From NCBI RefSeq assembly GCF_014174215.1, contig NZ_JABEQL010000007.1, positions 62,001 to 126,000 of the forward strand: a stretch of DNA of 64,000 bases. The letters run 5' to 3'. A model generated the notes under the pieces. It was given only the letters and a program-made list of their open reading frames with translations. It was not told where the DNA came from and ran no database searches. This document shows, one piece after another, positions 32,777 to 42,704 of this stretch (positions are counted from its first letter, which is position 1; each line of letters begins with the position of its first letter). A program made the position numbers and the translations under genes. This DNA is from Gluconacetobacter tumulicola (GTDB taxonomy: Bacteria; Pseudomonadota; Alphaproteobacteria; Acetobacterales; Acetobacteraceae).

Positions 32777-34921
32777 TCAGCGGAGTTGATCGATATATTC
32801 GACGTGCTTCTCCACCTCGTCGCGCGTCAGCCACAGGTCGCGCAGGGTCTTGTTGCTGAGATAGGACAACTGGTCGGTGTGATGTGGCGAGCCCGGCTGG
32901 CTGGAATTGCCGTAGCTCAGCAATCCCTTTGCCCTCATCGGGGTGGAGAAGCTGACGAGAGACACCCAGGTTTCGCCATGGAACGGTGTCCGTTCACCGT
33001 CTTTCATCGGCCCCCAGGTGATGGTGCGGAAGATTCCGGTGTTCCCGAACCCTCCATTGCCCGGCAGGTTCACATTGCCCAGATGAAAGCGCGAGACCTC
33101 CCCCAGGGGCCGATCGATCGCACCATAAAGCCGTCGCGTCTCAACGGCAGCCTGTGCGAGCAGGTCCACGGCCTGCGCCGGGTTCTTCAGGCCCGCCGGG
33201 GTGTGGATCGGGTCCTCCAGCGACCATGGCGTTGCGAAGTTCCGGAGGTCGGAAAGTTTCGGGCCCATGAACAGGCGGGCCCAGGTCTCGAACAGAAGGG
33301 CGCCTTTGCTGTCGGCGTCATCCGCGCCATCCCAGGCACTCAGGACCCGGACGGCGTCCCTGACATCGCGGCGATTGTCGTGCGCGGCGGCGGCCAGAAG
33401 GTCGGGCAATACGCGCTGCGCCATAAGCGCGTGCGTATTGAGCTTTTTCGACACGATATCATCGAACGACATCTTGTCGTTGCCCGCCAGCATCGTCGCC
33501 GACATCTGGGCACGGAACGTCATCGGTCCCGTCACGGCGACATAGGCCGGATAGGCCTGAGGGTATAATACGCGCGGATAGGTTGCCACCCACGGCGGGT
33601 CGTTGGCATTCTGGACGAAACCGGTCGACGGATCGATGATTTTCGGAAGGTCTTCGTAGCCGACGATGCCCTTGGGGATGTTATCGGATGTGTCGCCGCG
33701 AACGTAGTCGTTCCAGTCATTGAAATCCCCGCTTTCATGCTTCGGCAGGATTCCATTGTCCAGATACATGATATGGCCGTCGCGATCCGCATAGACGATG
33801 TTGAACATCGGAATCTGCAGCTTCTTGAGCGCCGTCTGGAACTGGTCGAAATCATGCGCCAGCGCCATGTCCCAATATTGCCGGAGCATGCCGGGACGGT
33901 CGAGGCCGGCCACATACAGGGCGAAGGAACTGCCATCGGCCCGTTTGAAAACCGGTCCCTGCACGGCGTAATGCTGCGCGAAGCTTTTCGTCGCGACCGT
34001 TCCGTCCGGCATCTTCACTTTGTAGGACAGGGTCTTCGTCGTAAAGGCGTGCTTCCTGCCATCCAGACGATAGCCGTCGCCATCGGGCGTCAGCGTATAG
34101 CGGGTGGCGCCCAGGATCGTGTTGACGGTGTTGGTGAAGGCGACATCCTGGGTAAACGCGAAGCGCAGGATCGGCAGCCCCACCTGTGTCGCGCCGTAAA
34201 TGCTGAATCCCGGTCCGCTGATCTGGGCTTCGTAATAGGTGTAGAAGGCCGTGGCCCACGGCAGATGCGGGTTGGCCAGCAGCACCGCGTGGCCGTCGGT
34301 GGTGCGTGAGGGGGCGATGGCCCAGGCGTTCGATCCGCCCGCCGCGCGCGCGGGCGGGTCGGGCAGCATCTTCTCTTCGGCGGCGATATAGACGTAATTC
34401 ATCAGGCGAAGGGCGTGGGCAATGACATCCACGCCGCTGACCGGCAGGACGGGTTTGACGTCGCTGACGATTTCGTTCGGGTGGCTGGCTGCGTAATCGT
34501 TGATTCCGCGCGCGAAGGCATCCATGTCCTTGCGGAAATCGGGTGTCTGCTGCGTGTACCAGATCTTCGCGCGGTCATAGACACCATTGGCAAGCAGCCA
34601 GCGGTCGGACTCTTCCTCTTTCGGCCCCCAATATTCCGCCGCCCGCCCACGGGCCGTTCCATAAAGGCGCAGCAGGATGTCGGCGTGGCTATGGGCCTGC
34701 GCCCATCCGAAACCGTAGAAGGCCCCGGCCTGGGTCCGGGCATAGACATGCGGGACCCCGAACGTATCCCAGAGAATCTCGCCCTGGCCCGTTCCCGTCG
34801 CGGGGGCGGCCAATCCCCGGCCGCCCATGGCCAGGGACGAGCAGACAGCACCGAGATAGAGCGCGGATTTCCACTTTTTATGAAGGGAAGGCACAAATAT
34901 GCTCCTGAACATCATCTGCAT
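32777..34921 (-). CDS. Penicillin acylase family Ntn-hydrolase
   Basis: A 714-aa secreted amidohydrolase precursor. A signal region ([20 protein letters not shown]) ends near residue 39. The alpha part has '[20 protein letters not shown]' and '[17 protein letters not shown]'. Self-cleavage should occur before S197 in '[14 protein letters not shown]', which becomes the N-terminal nucleophile of the beta chain. '[10 protein letters not shown]' and a late '[14 protein letters not shown]' are also family-typical. The start is ATG 34921 (ATG 34912 is an alternative). Substrates in the family include penicillins, acyl-homoserine lactones and other N-acyl amides; the sequence does not decide. Free-standing, 216 bp from the monooxygenase. 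Confidence 0.88.
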   Translation of the reverse strand: MQMMFRSIFVPSLHKKWKSALYLGAVCSSLAMGGRGLAAPATGTGQGEILWDTFGVPHVYARTQAGAFYGFGWAQAHSHADILLRLYGTARGRAAEYWGPKEEESDRWLLANGVYDRAKIWYTQQTPDFRKDMDAFARGINDYAASHPNEIVSDVKPVLPVSGVDVIAHALRLMNYVYIAAEEKMLPDPPARAAGGSNAWAIAPSRTTDGHAVLLANPHLPWATAFYTYYEAQISGPGFSIYGATQVGLPILRFAFTQDVAFTNTVNTILGATRYTLTPDGDGYRLDGRKHAFTTKTLSYKVKMPDGTVATKSFAQHYAVQGPVFKRADGSSFALYVAGLDRPGMLRQYWDMALAHDFDQFQTALKKLQIPMFNIVYADRDGHIMYLDNGILPKHESGDFNDWNDYVRGDTSDNIPKGIVGYEDLPKIIDPSTGFVQNANDPPWVATYPRVLYPQAYPAYVAVTGPMTFRAQMSATMLAGNDKMSFDDIVSKKLNTHALMAQRVLPDLLAAAAHDNRRDVRDAVRVLSAWDGADDADSKGALLFETWARLFMGPKLSDLRNFATPWSLEDPIHTPAGLKNPAQAVDLLAQAAVETRRLYGAIDRPLGEVSRFHLGNVNLPGNGGFGNTGIFRTITWGPMKDGERTPFHGETWVSLVSFSTPMRAKGLLSYGNSSQPGSPHHTDQLSYLSNKTLRDLWLTRDEVEKHVEYIDQLR

Positions 34922-34963
34922 GCGTCGTCTTTTGTGTCTGTCGGAGGCAACCCGGACCGGCTG

Positions 34964-35160
34964 TCAGAAAATCACCCCGACGCGGTCGTAACAATATCCT
35001 CCGGTGGAGTGGAAAGGAGAAATCCCGGTATACTGGCCCCGGCCTGGCAAGGCATTGAAGATCCCGTTGGCCGCGAGATACTGATTGAAGAGAGCGTTGG
35101 CACTGATCCGATACTGACGAATGTATTGAGATTCAGGGTGATGTCCATATCGGCGATCGG
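34964..35160 (-). pseudogene. TonB-dependent receptor C-terminal remnant
   Basis: Reading the minus strand, the last about 55 codons before the stop at 34964 give 'RQYRISANALFNQYLAANGI' and, shortly after, 'GQYTGISPFHSTGG' and a terminal 'RVGVIF'. This is the usual C-terminal end of TonB receptors. A matching piece just upstream, 'DMDITLNLN' (35125-35148), is in a different frame, so a frameshift lies near 35125. No plug or barrel precedes it; the sequence upstream is the Ku gene region. A decayed receptor truncated by rearrangement. Confidence 0.6.
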
Positions 35161-35278
35161 CCGGGGCCGAAGCGCGTCTGGAGCGGCACGCCTGTCCGGC
35201 GATCCGCTCGGGCGGCCCGCAACGCTTGTCTGCCCTGGTGCGTTGTTCTGGTGTCCATCTGGACAGGAGGATGTGGCC

Positions 35279-36118
35279 ATGGTTCCGCGGGCAAGCTGGA
35301 AGGGCGCGCTCAGGATCGGGAAGCTGACCTGCCCGGTTGCGCTCTTTGCGGCGGTGTCGACGTCCGAACGGATTGCCCTGCACCTGATCAACCGCGAGAC
35401 GGGGAACCGGGTGCATCGGCATTATGTCGACAGCGAAACCGGTGACGACGTGGATCGGGACGTTCAGGTCAAGGGATACGAGACGAAGAACGGCGACATC
35501 GTTCTGCTCGATCCGGAAGAGGTCGCGGCCGCCGTGCCCGACAGCGACAAGATGCTCGCAGTCTCCGCCTTCGTCCGCTGCGAAGAGATCGACGACGTCT
35601 ATCTGGACCGGCCCTATTACCTCAGCCCTGCGGACCCCGCGGCGGAAGAGGCGTTCGCGCTGATCCGGGCGGGCCTCGATCAGCAGAAGGTCGCGGCACT
35701 GGCCCAGACGGTTCTGTTCCGGCGTGTGCGCACGCTGCTCATCAGGGCCTATGGGGACATCCTGATCGCGACGACCCTGAATTTCGATGACGAGGTGCGC
35801 TCGTCCCAGGACGCCTTCAAGGACATTCCCGACCACCATATGCCCCAGGAGATGCTGGATCTGGCGGCGCATATCATCGACACCAGGAAGGGCCATTTCG
35901 ACCCGTCGGCATTCGAAGACCGGTACGAGGCGGCCCTCGCCGCGCTGGTCGAGGCCAAGCTGAAGGGAAGGAAGCCCGCGCCGCCGCCCCGCCCGGCCGA
36001 GGGCAAGATCATCAACCTGATGGACGCCCTGCGCGAGAGTGCCGGCGCGGCACGCCCCCCTGCCGGGAAAAAGACCCGGTCGCGTTCCGGGCACACGCCG
36101 GGCCGCAAGGCGGGCTGA
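35279..36118 (+). CDS. ku: Ku, non-homologous end-joining protein (copy 1)
   Basis: A 279-aa bacterial Ku, which rings and bridges double-strand DNA ends and recruits LigD. The Ku core spans about residues 5-200 ('WKGALRIGKLTCPVALFAAV', 'DPEEVAAAVPDSDKML', 'VEFIDDVY'-like 'CEEIDDVYLDRPYYLSP'). The tail 'GKIINLMDALRES' followed by a basic stretch is the LigD/DNA-contact region. ATG 35279 has AGGAGG 8 bp upstream; a frame further upstream is not similar. It is 3 bp from ligD, so they form one unit. Confidence 0.95.
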   Translation: MVPRASWKGALRIGKLTCPVALFAAVSTSERIALHLINRETGNRVHRHYVDSETGDDVDRDVQVKGYETKNGDIVLLDPEEVAAAVPDSDKMLAVSAFVRCEEIDDVYLDRPYYLSPADPAAEEAFALIRAGLDQQKVAALAQTVLFRRVRTLLIRAYGDILIATTLNFDDEVRSSQDAFKDIPDHHMPQEMLDLAAHIIDTRKGHFDPSAFEDRYEAALAALVEAKLKGRKPAPPPRPAEGKIINLMDALRESAGAARPPAGKKTRSRSGHTPGRKAG

Positions 36119-36121
36119 CCC

Positions 36122-38635
36122 ATGGCACTGGAGACCTACCGCCAGAAGCGCGACTTCACCCGGACCCGGGAGCCGGCGGGGGAGGGCAGCCGGGCCGAGG
36201 GGCACCGTTTCGTCGTCCAGAAGCATGACGCGCGGCGGCTGCATTACGATTTTCGCCTTGAACTGGGCGGCGTCCTGAAAAGCTGGGCGGTGACCAGGGG
36301 GCCGAGCCTGATTCCGGGCGAAAAGCGCCTGGCGGTCCATGTCGAGGACCACCCGCTGGATTATGGGGATTTCGAGGGCACGATCCCCAAGGGGCAATAT
36401 GGCGGCGGGACGGTGGCGGTGTGGGACCGCGGGACCTGGACGCCGCTCGAGGACGCGGAAAAAGGGTTGTCCAAAGGCCATCTCGACTTCGAACTGCACG
36501 GCGAGAAACTCGCCGGGCGCTGGCATCTGGTGCGGATGAAAGGCCGGCCAAGCGACAAGCGCGACAATTGGCTTCTGATCAAGGGCGACGACGAGGCGGC
36601 CCGGAGCCCCACCGATCCGGACATCCTCGAAGAGCAGCCCAATTCCGTCAAAACGGGCCGGACGATCGCCGAGATCGCCAACGGCGCGCCGCCAACCGAG
36701 CGGACGAAGACAGCGCGAAAAGCAACCGAACCGGCACCGAAAACGCAGAAAGATGCGCCGTCCACCATTCAGGACCCGCAGCAGATCAGGGGGGCAAAGC
36801 CCGGCGATCTGCCGGCGTTCGTCGAGCCCGCCTTGGCCACCCTGGTCGCCAGACCACCCTCGGGGCCGCGCTGGATTCACGAAATCAAGTTCGACGGCTA
36901 TCGGCTGGAGGCCCGGATCGAGCAGGGCATGCTCAAGCTCCTGACACGGAGCGGCCTGGACTGGACCGCGAAATTCGGTTCCGCCGTTTGCGACGCGCTG
37001 GCGGCGCTGCCGGTCCAGACGGCCCTGATCGACGGCGAACTGGTGGTCGAAATCCGCTCGGGCGCCAGCGATTTTTCGGCGCTGCAGACCGATCTCAGCG
37101 AAGGGCGGACGGACCGTTTCGTCTTCTATGCCTTCGACCTGCTTTACCTGGACGGGCAGGACCTTCGTGCGGCGACATTGACCGACCGCAAGACCGCGCT
37201 GCGCCGCCTCATGCCGGAAACGCCCGGTATCCTGCGGTTCAGCGAGGATTTTGCCGATGATGGCGCGCTGGTCATGCGCCACGCATGCCGCCTCGGCCTG
37301 GAAGGTATCGTGTCCAAACAGGCGGACGCCCCCTATCGCTCCGGTCGGGGCAGGATCTGGGTCAAATCGAAATGCTCCGCGCGGCAGGAATTCGTCATCG
37401 GCGGCTATGTGCCTTCGACCACAGGCCACAAGAGCGTGGGCTCCCTGGTGCTTGGCGTGCATGACGCGCAGGGACTGCGCTATGTCGGGCGCGTCGGCAC
37501 CGGGTTTTCGGCCCCTGTGGCGGAGGATCTGTTTCGCACCCTGGACGTCACCAGGACGACCGGAAACCCCTTTATCGACCGGCTTTCCGCGGCGGAAGCG
37601 CGCGGCGTGCGCTATGTGCGTCCCGAGCGCGTGGCGGAAGTGGAATTCCGCGCCTGGACGGCGGATGGCCGGCTTCGGCATGCTTCCTTTCGTGGTATCC
37701 GTGACGACAAGCCAGCAGCGGAGATCGTACGTGAAATGCCCGCGTCGGACCCACCGCCCCGCAGAGCCGGGGCAGAGCAGAAACGCACCGTCGCACTGAC
37801 CCATCCGGACCGCGTATACTGGCCGGATGCCGGCGTCACGAAGGAAGGGCTGGCCGATTACTATGCCGCCATGTGGCCGCGCATCGCGCCGTTCATCGTC
37901 GATCGGCCCCTGGCGCTGCTGCGATGCCCGGAAGGGATCGAGGGGCCACGTTTCTTTCAGAAGAACGCCTGGAAGGGCATGAACGCCCATATCCAGGCGC
38001 TGGACGATCCTGCCAGCCAGGAGAAGGAGCATCTGATCGGTATTCACGATCTCGATGGCCTCATGGGGCTGGTGCAAGCGGCGGTGCTGGAAATCCACCC
38101 CTGGGGCGCATCCTGCCGCGACTGGGAAAGACCCGACGAACTGGTGATGGATCTCGACCCCGGCGAGGGCGTCGCATGGGCGCAGGTCATCGACGCGGCG
38201 CGGCAGGTGCGCGAGCGCCTGGAGGCGTCGGGCCTGACGGCCTTCGTCAAGACCTCCGGCGGCAAGGGGCTGCACGTGGTGGCCCCCCTGAAACCCGAGG
38301 CGGACTGGGAGACGGCCAAGGCCTTCTCCCGAACGCTGGCGCAGACGATGGCCGCCGATCATCCGGACCGGTTTATCGCGACCATCACCAAATCGAAGCG
38401 TCACGGGAAAATCCTGCTCGATTATCTGCGCAACCAGCGTGGCGCGACCTCGGTGGCGCCTTACTCCACGCGCGCGCGCCCCGGCGCCCCCGTCTCGATG
38501 CCGCTGGCCTGGGACGAGTTGGGGGAGATCACCGGATCGGCGCAGTTCACGGTGGGCAATGCGATGGCGCGGCTCTCCTCGCTGCGTACCGACCCGTGGG
38601 AGGGATTCCACGCGGCGCGGCATCCGCTCGCGTAA
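36122..38635 (+). CDS. ligD: ATP-dependent DNA ligase LigD (NHEJ)
   Basis: An 837-aa three-domain end-joining enzyme in the order 3'-phosphoesterase, ligase, polymerase (as in Pseudomonas, unlike Mycobacterium). The phosphoesterase, about residues 30-160, has 'HDARRLHYDFRLEL' and 'DYGDFEGTIPKGQYGGGTV'. The ligase adenylation lysine is K256 in 'EIKFDGYRLEARI'. The polymerase, about 555-830, starts 'LTHPDRVYWPDAGVTKEGL' and has the catalytic acidic motif 'LVMDLDPGEGV'. It trims, fills and seals DNA ends with Ku. It is convergent with a second Ku, stops 6 bp apart. Confidence 0.96.
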   Translation: MALETYRQKRDFTRTREPAGEGSRAEGHRFVVQKHDARRLHYDFRLELGGVLKSWAVTRGPSLIPGEKRLAVHVEDHPLDYGDFEGTIPKGQYGGGTVAVWDRGTWTPLEDAEKGLSKGHLDFELHGEKLAGRWHLVRMKGRPSDKRDNWLLIKGDDEAARSPTDPDILEEQPNSVKTGRTIAEIANGAPPTERTKTARKATEPAPKTQKDAPSTIQDPQQIRGAKPGDLPAFVEPALATLVARPPSGPRWIHEIKFDGYRLEARIEQGMLKLLTRSGLDWTAKFGSAVCDALAALPVQTALIDGELVVEIRSGASDFSALQTDLSEGRTDRFVFYAFDLLYLDGQDLRAATLTDRKTALRRLMPETPGILRFSEDFADDGALVMRHACRLGLEGIVSKQADAPYRSGRGRIWVKSKCSARQEFVIGGYVPSTTGHKSVGSLVLGVHDAQGLRYVGRVGTGFSAPVAEDLFRTLDVTRTTGNPFIDRLSAAEARGVRYVRPERVAEVEFRAWTADGRLRHASFRGIRDDKPAAEIVREMPASDPPPRRAGAEQKRTVALTHPDRVYWPDAGVTKEGLADYYAAMWPRIAPFIVDRPLALLRCPEGIEGPRFFQKNAWKGMNAHIQALDDPASQEKEHLIGIHDLDGLMGLVQAAVLEIHPWGASCRDWERPDELVMDLDPGEGVAWAQVIDAARQVRERLEASGLTAFVKTSGGKGLHVVAPLKPEADWETAKAFSRTLAQTMAADHPDRFIATITKSKRHGKILLDYLRNQRGATSVAPYSTRARPGAPVSMPLAWDELGEITGSAQFTVGNAMARLSSLRTDPWEGFHAARHPLA

Positions 38636-38641
38636 CCGGCC

Positions 38642-39442
38642 CTAGCCTTTATGGCCTTTCGCGGATTTCAGGCTCGCCTTGAGCGCGTCCATGATGTTCA
38701 CGACGTGATCGGCCGGCGCCGTAGCACTCCGGTTGATCGGCGTCTTCGGCCGGACGCGCCTCTTGGCGTCGATAATCCCTTGCAGGCGCGCCTGTACCGG
38801 GTCGCGGATCATGTCCGGGTTCCAGGGCCGCATGCGCTCGCCAATCACTTGCCCGAGCAGGGTGACATCCTGCCGGTCCGGCTCCGGCATCTTGTTCGCC
38901 GACACATAGTCGCCCGGGTCGCGAACCTCCTCGCCATAGCGGAGCGTCCAGACCACGATCCCCTTGCCGCGCGGCTCCAGCAGAACGGCATGCTCCCGCC
39001 GATACAGCACCAGTCGGGCGATGCCGACCGTGCCCGTATGGCGCATGGCATCGCGAATGACGGCAAATGCTTCCTCGCCGACCTTGTCGTCGGGCATGAG
39101 GTAATGGGGCGTATCGTACCAGATCCAGCCGATTTCCCCGGCATCGACGAAGCATTCGATATCGATGACATGCGTGCTTTCGAGGGCAACGGAATCCAGT
39201 TCCTCATCCTCCAGCAGCACATACTGGTCGCCCCCGCGCGGGTAGCCTTTCACGAGGTCCTCGTCATCGACCGGCTTGCCGGTCGCGGCGTCACCATATT
39301 GCACGACCACACGATGGCCGGTCCTGCGGCTCATCATGTGAAAGCGGATGCGCTCCGTCTCGGTGGTGGCAGGGGTCATGGATACGGCGCAGGTCACGAG
39401 GGAAAGCTTCAGATGGCCGGTCCAGAAGAGTCTCGGTGCCAT
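38642..39442 (-). CDS. Ku, non-homologous end-joining protein (copy 2)
   Basis: A 266-aa second Ku. Core 'FWTGHLKLSLVTCAVSMTPA', 'EDLVKGYPRGGDQYVLLEDE', 'YDTPHYLMPDDKVGEEAFAV'; the C-terminal 'HVVNIMDALKASLKSA' matches the Ku1 tail motif. ATG 39442 has AAGGAGG 8 bp upstream. It is clearly diverged from Ku1. Paired Kus occur in rhizobia, where homo- or heterodimers work at different stages or stresses. It converges on ligD. Confidence 0.94.
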   Translation of the reverse strand: MAPRLFWTGHLKLSLVTCAVSMTPATTETERIRFHMMSRRTGHRVVVQYGDAATGKPVDDEDLVKGYPRGGDQYVLLEDEELDSVALESTHVIDIECFVDAGEIGWIWYDTPHYLMPDDKVGEEAFAVIRDAMRHTGTVGIARLVLYRREHAVLLEPRGKGIVVWTLRYGEEVRDPGDYVSANKMPEPDRQDVTLLGQVIGERMRPWNPDMIRDPVQARLQGIIDAKRRVRPKTPINRSATAPADHVVNIMDALKASLKSAKGHKG

Positions 39443-39537
39443 GGCTAGGTCCTCCTTCACACACTGGTTTCCACCACGGGATTGCCCATATCGGAACGGA
39501 GGCCACGGCATGCCCGCCTGCGGAAAGGAGCCGTTCC

Positions 39538-39846
39538 ATGACGGCCCGGAAGACTGTCGACCACCCCGCGAGGACGGCACGCTGGTCGGCAGAGGTGACC
39601 CACCACAGCGATGCGCTCGACCTCGAGCCCGATATCTTCAAATCCGACGACCCGCACCGCATCGCGGAATCCCTGAAACAGTCCGCCGAGGCCAGCACGC
39701 GCCGCAAGGCCACGCCATTTCGTTCTGCCATGTCGATGCTGGTTTTCTACATCAACAGGGCGGGGCGCTCGCTTCCTCCCGAGAGGCGCCGGGTTCTCGA
39801 CCGCGCCAAGCAGGAACTCCGCCGAGTGTTCGGACACCAAGGCTGA
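39538..39846 (+). CDS. DUF3175 family protein
   Basis: A 102-aa small, soluble, basic protein. The segments 'WSAEVTHHSDALDLEPDIF', 'DDPHRIAESLKQSAEAS' and 'RRKATPFRSAMSMLVFYINR' match the DUF3175 family pattern. Its function is undescribed, though it is often found near stress or DNA-repair genes. ATG 39538 has AAGGAG 7 bp upstream; longer starts are not supported. It faces away from Ku2, across a 95-bp gap that includes both promoters. Confidence 0.75.
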   Translation: MTARKTVDHPARTARWSAEVTHHSDALDLEPDIFKSDDPHRIAESLKQSAEASTRRKATPFRSAMSMLVFYINRAGRSLPPERRRVLDRAKQELRRVFGHQG

Positions 39847-39873
39847 ACCCGCACCGCTTCAGATCTCCATGCC

Positions 39874-40179
39874 CTATTTCTGCGCGTTCTTCCTACGGGT
39901 CTCGGCAGCTTTCTTCGCGGACGCCGAGCGTTCCCCGGCCGATCGGTGGGCGGAGGCCGCACCCCCCAGTCTGCCGCCCTTGCGAGACGGCTCGTGCGTC
40001 ACCTCATGCCCTCGTCCCGAGCCACTCTTCTTGCCGTCACCGGTTTCCTTGTTGACGGTGGCCCATGCCCGGCGCTCGGCTTCCTCCTCGCTGACGCCGC
40101 GCTGCTCATAGCTCTGCTCGATATGCTCGGCCTGTCTCTTCTGCTTGTCCGTATAGGCGGACTTATCGCCACGCGGCAT
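39874..40179 (-). CDS. Small highly charged protein, plasmid-stabilization-like
   Basis: A 101-aa hydrophilic protein, very rich in Lys, Glu and Arg. The N-terminal 'YTDKQKRQAEHIEQSYEQRG' and 'SEEEAERRAWATVNKETG' match a family commonly labelled plasmid-stabilization protein; no toxin or partition function is visible. The C-terminal half, with 'KGGRLGGAASAHRSAGERSA', resembles stress-induced Gly-rich repeats. It is probably a small stress-response or DNA-associated protein. ATG 40179 has GGGAG 8 bp upstream. Convergent with the DUF3175 gene. Confidence 0.65.
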   Translation of the reverse strand: MPRGDKSAYTDKQKRQAEHIEQSYEQRGVSEEEAERRAWATVNKETGDGKKSGSGRGHEVTHEPSRKGGRLGGAASAHRSAGERSASAKKAAETRRKNAQK

Positions 40180-40562
40180 GGTTCATGCTCCCGCTCGCAG
40201 CAGATCGGCGCCGCCTTCTGCCCTTCGGTCAGGACGAGACGACGTCTGATGACAAGGCCGGAGAGCGGGAAAAGTTCTCTCTGCGGCCTTCGCAGGATGA
40301 TGGATCGTCCATTCTCCAGCCGATCCGGTAATGATCGAAAATATCGGAGAAGAGGAGGGTCGATGTGAAATATTTTACAATAATAATGAAATATTTTTAT
40401 TCTATAATGAAAGTATTTTAATGACGAAATATTGATCCGATATAATTTCGGAACCTCTCCCCGCACCGTGCGTAGCAGAGGGACGATGTCGGGCGTTGGC
40501 GGTCGATCTCCCGGAACGGCGATCCTGACGCCCCGTCAGCAACGGCGGCGAGGAGAGGGATC
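40180..40562. other. Intergenic region with AT-rich repeats
   Basis: 383 bp between the divergent small charged protein and catalase genes. 40180-40330 is ordinary GC-rich sequence without a supported gene. 40340-40450 is AT-rich and contains the 21-bp-spaced repeats. The promoters of both genes should lie here. Confidence 0.6.
40366..40434. repeat. 21-bp-spaced AT-rich direct repeats
   Basis: Near-identical units: TGAAATATTTTA (40366), TGAAATATTTTTA (40387) and TGAAAGTATTTTA (40408), with a partial CGAAATATTG at 40425. The first three are exactly 21 bp apart, two helical turns, so they would face the same side of the DNA. They lie about 130-200 bp upstream of katE. A protein-binding array is plausible. 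Confidence 0.7.
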
Positions 40563-42704
40563 ATGACCAAGGGTAAGAAGTCGGGAGACGCACCGAAGAA
40601 GGCCCCTGGCGCGCCGGTCGGGGCAGGCGCAGAGATGCGGCAGGGTGCCGGTGGCGAAACGCATCAGGTAGCGGGTGGAGACGTCGTAACCCTGACGACC
40701 GCACAGGGCGCACCGGTCGCCGACGACCAGAACACGCTGCGCTATGGCGCTCGCGGCCCCGCTCTGCTGGAGGATTTCCACTTCCGCGAGAAGATCTTCC
40801 ACTTCGACCACGAACGCATTCCCGAACGCGTGGTCCACGCCCGCGGCTATGGCGCGCATGGCTATTTCGAGCTGACCGACAGCCTGGCAGACGTGACGCG
40901 CGCGGATATCTTCCAGCGCGTCGGCGAGCGCACGCCGGCCTTTGTGCGCTTCTCGACGGTCGCGGGCTCGAAAGGGTCGTTCGACCTCGCTCGCGACGTG
41001 CGCGGGTTTGCGGTCAAGCTCTACACGAAGGAAGGCAACTGGGACCTGGTCGGCAACAATATCCCGGTCTTCTTCATCCAGGATGCGATCAAGTTTCCGG
41101 ACATGGTCCATGCGGTCAAGCCGGCACCCGATCGCGAATTCCCGCAGGCGCAATCGGCCCATGACAATTTCTGGGATTTCATATCGCTGACGCCGGAAAG
41201 CCTGCACATGATCATGTGGGTGATGTCGGACCGCGCGATCCCGCGTTCCTTCCGCTTCATGGAAGGGTTCGGCGTCCACACCTTTCGTTTTCTCGACGCG
41301 GACGGGCATTCCACCTTCGTCAAATTCCACTGGAAACCCAAGAAGCGGCTGCAATCGGTGGTATGGAACGAAGCGGTCAAGATCAACGGCGCCGATCCCG
41401 ATTTCCACCGCCGCGATCTGTGGGACGCCATCACCAGCGGCGATTTTCCGGAATGGGAACTGGGCGTCCAGCTTTTCGATCAGGCATTCGCCGACACGTT
41501 CACCTTCGATGTGCTGGACCCCACCAAGCTGATTCCGGAAGAGGAATTGCCGGTGCGGATCGTCGGCAGGCTGGTGCTGGACCGCGTGGTCGACAATTTC
41601 TTTGCCGAGACCGAGCAGGTGGCCTTCTGCACCCAGAATGTGCCGCCGGGGATCGATTTTTCGAACGATCCTCTGCTCCAGGGGCGCAATTTCTCCTATC
41701 TCGACACGCAGCTCAAGCGGCTGGGCAGCCCCAATTTTACCCACATTCCCATCAACGCGCCCAAATGCCCGATGGCCCATTTCCAGCAGGACGGGCACAT
41801 GGCGATGCGCAATCCGATCGGCCGCGCCAATTACGAACCCAATAGCTGGGGGGCCGCCGGCGGCCCGCGCGAGGACCCGGTGCGCGGTTTCCGCAGCTTC
41901 GCGGCCGAGGAAACAGGCCCCAAGACCCGCCTGCGGCCCGAGAGCTTCGCCGACCATTACAGCCAGGCCCGGCAATTCCTGATCAGCCAGACGCCGATCG
42001 AACAGAAGCATATCGGCGACGCCATCACCTTCGAGTTGAGCAAGGTGGAGCGCCCCGACATCCGCGCGCGCCTGGTCTCGCACCTTCGCCATATCGACGA
42101 GCATCTGGCGGCGACCGTCGCGAACGGGCTGGGCCTGCCACTGCCCGAACCGGCAAAGGCGGCGCGGCCGACGATCACCGGCCTGCCGCCGTCGGAGGCG
42201 CTCAGCATCGTCAAAAACGGTCCCGACAGCTTTGCCGGCCGCAAGTTCGGCATTCTCCTGACCGATGGCGCGGATGCGGCCCTGTTCGATGCGCTGGTCG
42301 CGGCGGCGGACAAGGAAAAGGCCGTTCATGAAATCGTCGCGCCGAAGATCGGCGGCGTTACGCTGTCCGACGGCCGGGCCGTGGCGGCGCAGCAGAAGAT
42401 CGATGGCGGCCCGTCCGTGCTGTTCGACGCGGTGGCGGTGATCGCCTCGCCAGAGGGGGCGGCGCTACTGGCCGGCGATGCGGCGGCCAAGGATTTCGTC
42501 ACCGATGCCTTTGCCCACTGCAAATTCATCGGCTACGCCGAGGAGGCGATCGCGCTGTTCGACAAGGCGGGTCTGACCGCCGATCTCGACGAAGCCTGCA
42601 TCGTTCTGGAGACGGAGAGCGATGTCCAGGATTTCGTCCAGGCATGCCGCGCGCTTCGCTTCTGGGATCGTGAGGCGAAGGTCGATCTCGACGCCAAAGC
42701 GTGA
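40563..42704 (+). CDS. katE: Large-subunit catalase HPII (KatE)
   Basis: A 713-aa monofunctional heme catalase of the large clade, disproportionating H2O2. The catalytic His is H92 in '[15 protein letters not shown]', in the context '[19 protein letters not shown]'. The heme-ligand Tyr region is '[14 protein letters not shown]'. After about residue 560 there is a C-terminal flavodoxin/DJ-1-like domain ('[20 protein letters not shown]'), found only in HPII-type enzymes. ATG 40563 has GGAGAGGG upstream. Its TGA overlaps the GTG of the next gene, so a five-gene unit starts here. Confidence 0.95.
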   Translation: MTKGKKSGDAPKKAPGAPVGAGAEMRQGAGGETHQVAGGDVVTLTTAQGAPVADDQNTLRYGARGPALLEDFHFREKIFHFDHERIPERVVHARGYGAHGYFELTDSLADVTRADIFQRVGERTPAFVRFSTVAGSKGSFDLARDVRGFAVKLYTKEGNWDLVGNNIPVFFIQDAIKFPDMVHAVKPAPDREFPQAQSAHDNFWDFISLTPESLHMIMWVMSDRAIPRSFRFMEGFGVHTFRFLDADGHSTFVKFHWKPKKRLQSVVWNEAVKINGADPDFHRRDLWDAITSGDFPEWELGVQLFDQAFADTFTFDVLDPTKLIPEEELPVRIVGRLVLDRVVDNFFAETEQVAFCTQNVPPGIDFSNDPLLQGRNFSYLDTQLKRLGSPNFTHIPINAPKCPMAHFQQDGHMAMRNPIGRANYEPNSWGAAGGPREDPVRGFRSFAAEETGPKTRLRPESFADHYSQARQFLISQTPIEQKHIGDAITFELSKVERPDIRARLVSHLRHIDEHLAATVANGLGLPLPEPAKAARPTITGLPPSEALSIVKNGPDSFAGRKFGILLTDGADAALFDALVAAADKEKAVHEIVAPKIGGVTLSDGRAVAAQQKIDGGPSVLFDAVAVIASPEGAALLAGDAAAKDFVTDAFAHCKFIGYAEEAIALFDKAGLTADLDEACIVLETESDVQDFVQACRALRFWDREAKVDLDAKA

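Noticed and set aside
34964-38623. Very long minus-strand open frame across the Ku/LigD genes
   Set aside because: It is antisense to strongly supported ku and ligD, shows no family similarity apart from the receptor-tail remnant at its 3' end, and is explained by high GC content lowering stop density.
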